A program made the translations under genes and the position numbers. A stretch of 64,000 nt of DNA, from contig OZ244944.1 in the NCBI GenBank assembly GCA_965222335.1, forward strand, positions 2,046,001-2,110,000, written 5' to 3'. The notes under the pieces were generated by a model. That model was not told where the DNA came from, made no database searches, and saw only the letters and a list, made by a program, of their open reading frames with translations. Origin of the DNA: G965222335 sp965222335 (GTDB lineage Bacteria > Pseudomonadota > Gammaproteobacteria > Pseudomonadales > Halieaceae). Positions 60,173 to 64,000 of the stretch are shown here, piece after piece (position 1 is the first letter of the stretch; each line of letters begins with the position of its first letter).

Positions 60173-63100
60173 GTGCAATCCGATAATAGCGGTCGCGCCG
60201 CCGACAAGGTGCCGGAATCCGATCAGGACACGCAGGTGAAGACGGTGGAATGGCTGCTGGAGCAAGACATGTCGGAACCGGAAGACCGACTGTTCCAGCT
60301 CGGCTTTGAGGTCTCTGCGGACGACGACCTGACGGAACTCGAGACTGCCATGGCCGGAAGACCCATGTTTCAAAGCAATGGCGGTGCCGATGACCTCTCG
60401 GCATTTGTAGAAGAAGAAATCGTGATCGGTGACGTCGGCGGCGGGAGTGACATCTACGCCGACAAGCCCGGCGACGGCGGCCCTGCGGCCGGGGCCATGC
60501 CTGCAGGTGGCAGGGTCATGGCGATCGACCACCGCCGCCGTCGACAGCATGAACGGCCCGCGTCTGATCTGGCCGACGGGGTGGACATCCTGGGGCTGAG
60601 CGATGATGACGACATAGGCTCCCAACCAATCTCCCTGCAACGCAAGCCGGCCGCAAAACCCGCGGCCCCGATGGCACCACCCCGGATGACGACCCCCGAA
60701 GAAACGCTGTCCCTGGATAACGAGGTAGCGGCCGGGCCGGAAACGCCCGCGGCGGAATCACCCGTCGGTGATGTGGATGAACTGCCACCGGCGCTCGACC
60801 TGTCGGGCCTGGAGCTCGAAGGACCGGCGGGCGCCATCGATTCACTATCCTGTGACGACCCGTTCACAATGGATGCAGACGCAGGCTGCGAGCTGGACAT
60901 GACGGCCGAGGCGCCGGCAGTTGACGAGCCTGTTGCGGAGGACGCCGCCGACTCTGATCTAGAAACGCTGGAAGCTGCCGCAGTGGATACTGCCGCAGTG
61001 GACACTGCCGCCGGGGAATTTCCATCAGGGGCCATTGGCGACGCGCCGGAATTTAGCGGTTACCTGTCGGACAGCCCGGCCCCGGACGAAGCGCCGGTGG
61101 GTGCAGAGCCCGGGGCACTGGATATATCGTCGTGGGCTGCTGGCGAATCCTGGCTGGAGCCGGAACCTGCAGACGAGGTTTCTGTTGATGAAGTGAGCTC
61201 GCACACGCACGCCGTATCGCTCCCGGAAGAGCCGCAGGATAACGCGGAATCAGGCAGCTGGAGCTACTCGACAGCGACCGGTTTGCCCACCTGCGATGAC
61301 GAGTTTGACCGCTATCTGCTTTCCGCAGACCACTCGACCGTGGACGGCGGGGATATCGATGCCCTCGAGCTGACACAGAGCGAGGGAGTTACCTCGGTGG
61401 ACCCTTCCCTGGAAGCGGATCTCGATTACCACCAGGATTTCAGGCTGCCACAGGATGTGCGTCCAGAAACCGTGGCCGCCCTGGCGGCGCTTGTCGATCC
61501 GGCGATGGACGCTCTGCAGACGGCAGTCGCTGCGCAGCTGCAGAAGCTGGGCGCTGAAGCCGGGAGCGTGGCCCTGGATGCGATGCTGACCACCGACCCC
61601 TTGAGTCGTCGCCGCGCCGTGGAGGAGGGCTACCTTCCCGTGTCCCAGGTGATGCCGGAGCTACCGGAGGCACTACAGGCACTCGATGAGGAGGCGCGAG
61701 ACGCGCTCTGCGTATGCCTGGTGTGGCGTGACAGTGGTCATACCGCCAACGAGATACTGCAACCGGGCTATGCCTTCGAGCAATCCCCAGCCCAGGGACA
61801 GCCGGAAATGCCCGCGGCATTTCCGGGGATACCGCTGCCCGAATCCGGTAGCGAAGTTAGTTTTCCAACCTCCGCCGCTTCGGCCAACGATGCCGGACCG
61901 GAGGCGGAGGATGACGCCGATTTTCTGGCCAGCTTCCTTGACGGGGAGCTGGGGTCCGCGGGTACGAGCGACGATGCCGCGGATCTCTGGGCCCTGCTGG
62001 ATGAGGAGAGCGACTCAAGGTCCTGGGTGCAGGAGACGGGTCTTGCCGAACCTGATCCGGCCGAGCCTCTTCTGGCCGAGCCTGCTCCGGCCGAGCCTGC
62101 TCGCGCCGAACCCGAAAAGGCCGCTGATAAGACGCCTGCCGATAGTGAGAATACCGCCGCGGCACCGGCTGCCAGCGTATTCGATCTTAATTTGTTCAAT
62201 GCCGCTGACGAGCTGGACGATTGGCAGGCCGCTGACCAGGGTCCGGCTGAGGATTCCGATCTCGATGCCCTGATGGATAGCCTGAGCCCCGAGGAGGCGG
62301 ATATCGAGGATCTCCTCGGCAGCGAAATGGTGGCCTTTGCCAGCGCACCGGACGAGGCTGAACCCGAGCCTCCGCCCGAAGTTCATGCCGCTGCGCCAGT
62401 GCCGGCGGACGCCGCCGCGACCCAGTCCGACGCCGGAGGGCACTGGTGTATCCCGGCCCATATCCGCTTCAGCTTCACCAGCAGCAGTGGCACCGAGGTT
62501 TTCCGCGATTTCCTCGACGCCTTCCTCGAGGAGGGTGCGGTGGAGCTGGAGAAACTGGAGGATGCCATCGGTGAATGGGAGCAGGCGCTGGACTCGCCCG
62601 CCGGTAGCGATGTGGTACCCCGTGTGCTGCACACCCTGAAGGGTATTGCCAAGGGTGTTGGCCTGCAGCGTTACGGTACGCTGATCCATAATTTTGAAAC
62701 GCTGCTACAGGGCCTGGCACGGCCGCTGCCTGGCGAAGAGGCGGCCTACTTCCGTATCATCAATGCCTGGTTGGATGCCGCAATCCAGGGATTCGAACAT
62801 ATCCAGGATGCCGGCGAAGATGTGGCCAGCGAATTGCCACAGCTTGCCCGCGTGGCGGGGGTTTCGGCTGGCGCAGACAACACCCGCGGTACCCACGACG
62901 ACAGTGCCGCCAGCCTCGCTGTACACCCTCTGGAACCGGCGCCACGGATCGACCGGCAGCAGGATGCGAAGCTCGCGGATGAAGGCGCCAAGGTGCTGGC
63001 GGCACAGCAAACCATTCGCATGAGTTCCGAGTCACTGGATCACCTGCTGAACCTCGGTAACCAGGCGCAGCAGCTGGGGGTGCGCGCCTCCCAGAGTACT

Positions 63101-64000
63101 TTCAAGAGCAAACGCGCCGCGGTGGAACTGCTGGCCCGCCTGTCTTCGGTTCGCTCTCATATCACCAAGATTGCGGACCGCGCCCTGCAGAGTGTCACCG
63201 CCAAGGGAAGCCAGGGTCGCAGCGAGCTCGACGCCCTGGAGATGGACCAGTACTCCGAACTGCAGGAAGCGGCGAACATCCTGCGTGAAGGTATCGAGGA
63301 CCTGGACGACCTGATTCATGTTTCCACTCGCCAGACCGCCTCTGCAGAGGCACTGCTCAAGCAACAGGCCTCGGTGGTCACGTCGTTGAGCTCGGCCCTG
63401 CGCGACGCCCGCGTGGTACCGGTGTCACGCCTTATGCCCGGCTTGCGCAGAATCGTGCGCAACGTGGGTGATGACCTGGGCAAGGCCGTGGAATTTCGGG
63501 TCCTCAATGAAGTGGGCAAGCTCGACCGCGACAGCCACGTATGTTGCCAGATAATACTTGAGCACATGGTGCGTAACGCCCTGGATCACGGGATCGAGCT
63601 GCCTCAGGATCGTATCGCCGCTGGCAAGCCCGAAAGCGGCCGCATCACCGTCGACGTGCGTAAGGATGGCGCCGATTACGTGATTCGCCTGGCCGATGAC
63701 GGCCGTGGCATGGACCCCGATGCGCTGCGTGAGGCGGCACTCGATCGGGGCCTGGATCTCAATATTGCCGAACTCAGTGACCGCGATGCACTGCGGCTGA
63801 TTTTCCACAAGGGTTTCTCCACCGCGGGCCGGGTCAGCGAAATTTCCGGGCGCGGTGTGGGCATGGATATCGTCCTCAGCGAACTGCAGCAGATCGGCGG
63901 TGAAATAGATATTGAGTCTACCCCCGGGGTGGGGACGACGTTCATCGTCCGCGTTCCCTCCAACGTCAATGTGAACGGTGCCCTGCTGGTGAGCGCCGGC
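60173..64000 (+). CDS. ChpA-like chemosensory histidine kinase, C-terminus outside window
   Basis: At least 1276 residues, open to the window edge. It starts at GTG with AGGAG eight bases upstream; an in-frame TGA at 60155-60157 closes the frame before it. Residues 1 to about 750 are acidic, Asp/Glu/Ala/Pro rich and low complexity, including an A-E-P repeat (about 625-650) and a duplicated A-V-D-T-A unit (about 268-281). An HPt domain follows with candidate His820 in L-H-T-L-K-G, then a CheA dimerisation domain (about 943-1030) and an HATPase domain with N-box H-M-V-R-N-A-L-D-H-G, D-D-G-R-G-M-D and G-R-G-V-G-M-D-I-V. CheW-like and receiver domains are expected further on. It is the kinase of the Pil-Chp-like system. 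Confidence 0.88.
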   Translation, partial: MQSDNSGRAADKVPESDQDTQVKTVEWLLEQDMSEPEDRLFQLGFEVSADDDLTELETAMAGRPMFQSNGGADDLSAFVEEEIVIGDVGGGSDIYADKPGDGGPAAGAMPAGGRVMAIDHRRRRQHERPASDLADGVDILGLSDDDDIGSQPISLQRKPAAKPAAPMAPPRMTTPEETLSLDNEVAAGPETPAAESPVGDVDELPPALDLSGLELEGPAGAIDSLSCDDPFTMDADAGCELDMTAEAPAVDEPVAEDAADSDLETLEAAAVDTAAVDTAAGEFPSGAIGDAPEFSGYLSDSPAPDEAPVGAEPGALDISSWAAGESWLEPEPADEVSVDEVSSHTHAVSLPEEPQDNAESGSWSYSTATGLPTCDDEFDRYLLSADHSTVDGGDIDALELTQSEGVTSVDPSLEADLDYHQDFRLPQDVRPETVAALAALVDPAMDALQTAVAAQLQKLGAEAGSVALDAMLTTDPLSRRRAVEEGYLPVSQVMPELPEALQALDEEARDALCVCLVWRDSGHTANEILQPGYAFEQSPAQGQPEMPAAFPGIPLPESGSEVSFPTSAASANDAGPEAEDDADFLASFLDGELGSAGTSDDAADLWALLDEESDSRSWVQETGLAEPDPAEPLLAEPAPAEPARAEPEKAADKTPADSENTAAAPAASVFDLNLFNAADELDDWQAADQGPAEDSDLDALMDSLSPEEADIEDLLGSEMVAFASAPDEAEPEPPPEVHAAAPVPADAAATQSDAGGHWCIPAHIRFSFTSSSGTEVFRDFLDAFLEEGAVELEKLEDAIGEWEQALDSPAGSDVVPRVLHTLKGIAKGVGLQRYGTLIHNFETLLQGLARPLPGEEAAYFRIINAWLDAAIQGFEHIQDAGEDVASELPQLARVAGVSAGADNTRGTHDDSAASLAVHPLEPAPRIDRQQDAKLADEGAKVLAAQQTIRMSSESLDHLLNLGNQAQQLGVRASQSTFKSKRAAVELLARLSSVRSHITKIADRALQSVTAKGSQGRSELDALEMDQYSELQEAANILREGIEDLDDLIHVSTRQTASAEALLKQQASVVTSLSSALRDARVVPVSRLMPGLRRIVRNVGDDLGKAVEFRVLNEVGKLDRDSHVCCQIILEHMVRNALDHGIELPQDRIAAGKPESGRITVDVRKDGADYVIRLADDGRGMDPDALREAALDRGLDLNIAELSDRDALRLIFHKGFSTAGRVSEISGRGVGMDIVLSELQQIGGEIDIESTPGVGTTFIVRVPSNVNVNGALLVSAG

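Noticed and set aside
60094..60173. Frameshift or slippage at the AC microsatellite joining the two ChpA-like halves
   Set aside because: The kinase frame is closed by TGA at 60155-60157 and has its own AGGAG-GTG start, so simple slippage cannot fuse them.

Overview
The window looks like the replication-origin region of a GC-rich gammaproteobacterium. The order glmS-glmU-atp-parB-parA-rsmG-mnmG-mnmE-yidC-yidD-rnpA-rpmH | dnaA-dnaN-recF-gyrB is the Pseudomonas-type arrangement. The accessory content (DctPQM TRAP transporter, Mrp-type antiporter, rubredoxin-linked reductase, Baeyer-Villiger-type monooxygenase, Pil-Chp-like chemosensory genes) suggests a marine aerobic heterotroph, perhaps near Halieaceae/Cellvibrionales. 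That placement is inference from gene order and protein flavour; no search was run. No tRNA, rRNA, CRISPR array or complete insertion sequence was seen.

Left part (1-14.8 kb): a truncated DUF1415 gene and a fused rubredoxin/rubredoxin reductase (minus); ubiC-ubiA and a GNAT-fold gene (plus); yaaA, a flavin monooxygenase and a DUF938 methyltransferase as a tight minus-strand unit; a TRAP transporter whose membrane genes and binding-protein gene converge around a YciA thioesterase; uvrD; then a SPOR-domain membrane protein and a small secreted protein.

Middle part (15.0-28.2 kb): a translationally coupled nine-gene Mrp-type operon in which an MrpA C-terminal domain is fused to MrpB and three large MrpD/NuoL-like subunits are present; fumC; convergent glmS-glmU; and a divergent TrmB-family regulator. 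The glmU/trmB intergenic region holds two copies of the operator-like TGTCA-N9-TGACA flanking overlapping divergent promoters. A tandem array of about 50-bp hairpin-bearing repeats and a terminator lie between trmB and atpC.

Origin part (28.2-51.1 kb): the complete ATP synthase operon atpIBEFHAGDC behind a strong sigma-70 promoter, parAB, rsmG-mnmG, an AT-rich intergenic region with near-consensus DnaA boxes, mnmE-yidC-yidD-rnpA-rpmH, the rpmH-dnaA intergenic region with two perfect DnaA boxes, then dnaA-dnaN-recF-gyrB. Two parS palindromes lie inside recF, so partition locus and partition sites flank the origin. From glmS through rpmH every gene except trmB reads left, and from dnaA every gene reads right, which favours the rpmH-dnaA gap as the main origin.

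Right part (51.1-64.0 kb): three overlapping or closely coupled genes (a degenerate sigma-54-activator-like AAA protein, an unrecognised protein and a stand-alone CheB domain) end at an intrinsic terminator. They are followed by a Pil-Chp-like chemosensory operon: PilG-like receiver, CheW, membrane chemoreceptor, CheR, and a ChpA-like kinase split into two genes. The second half carries a very long acidic low-complexity region and runs off the window.
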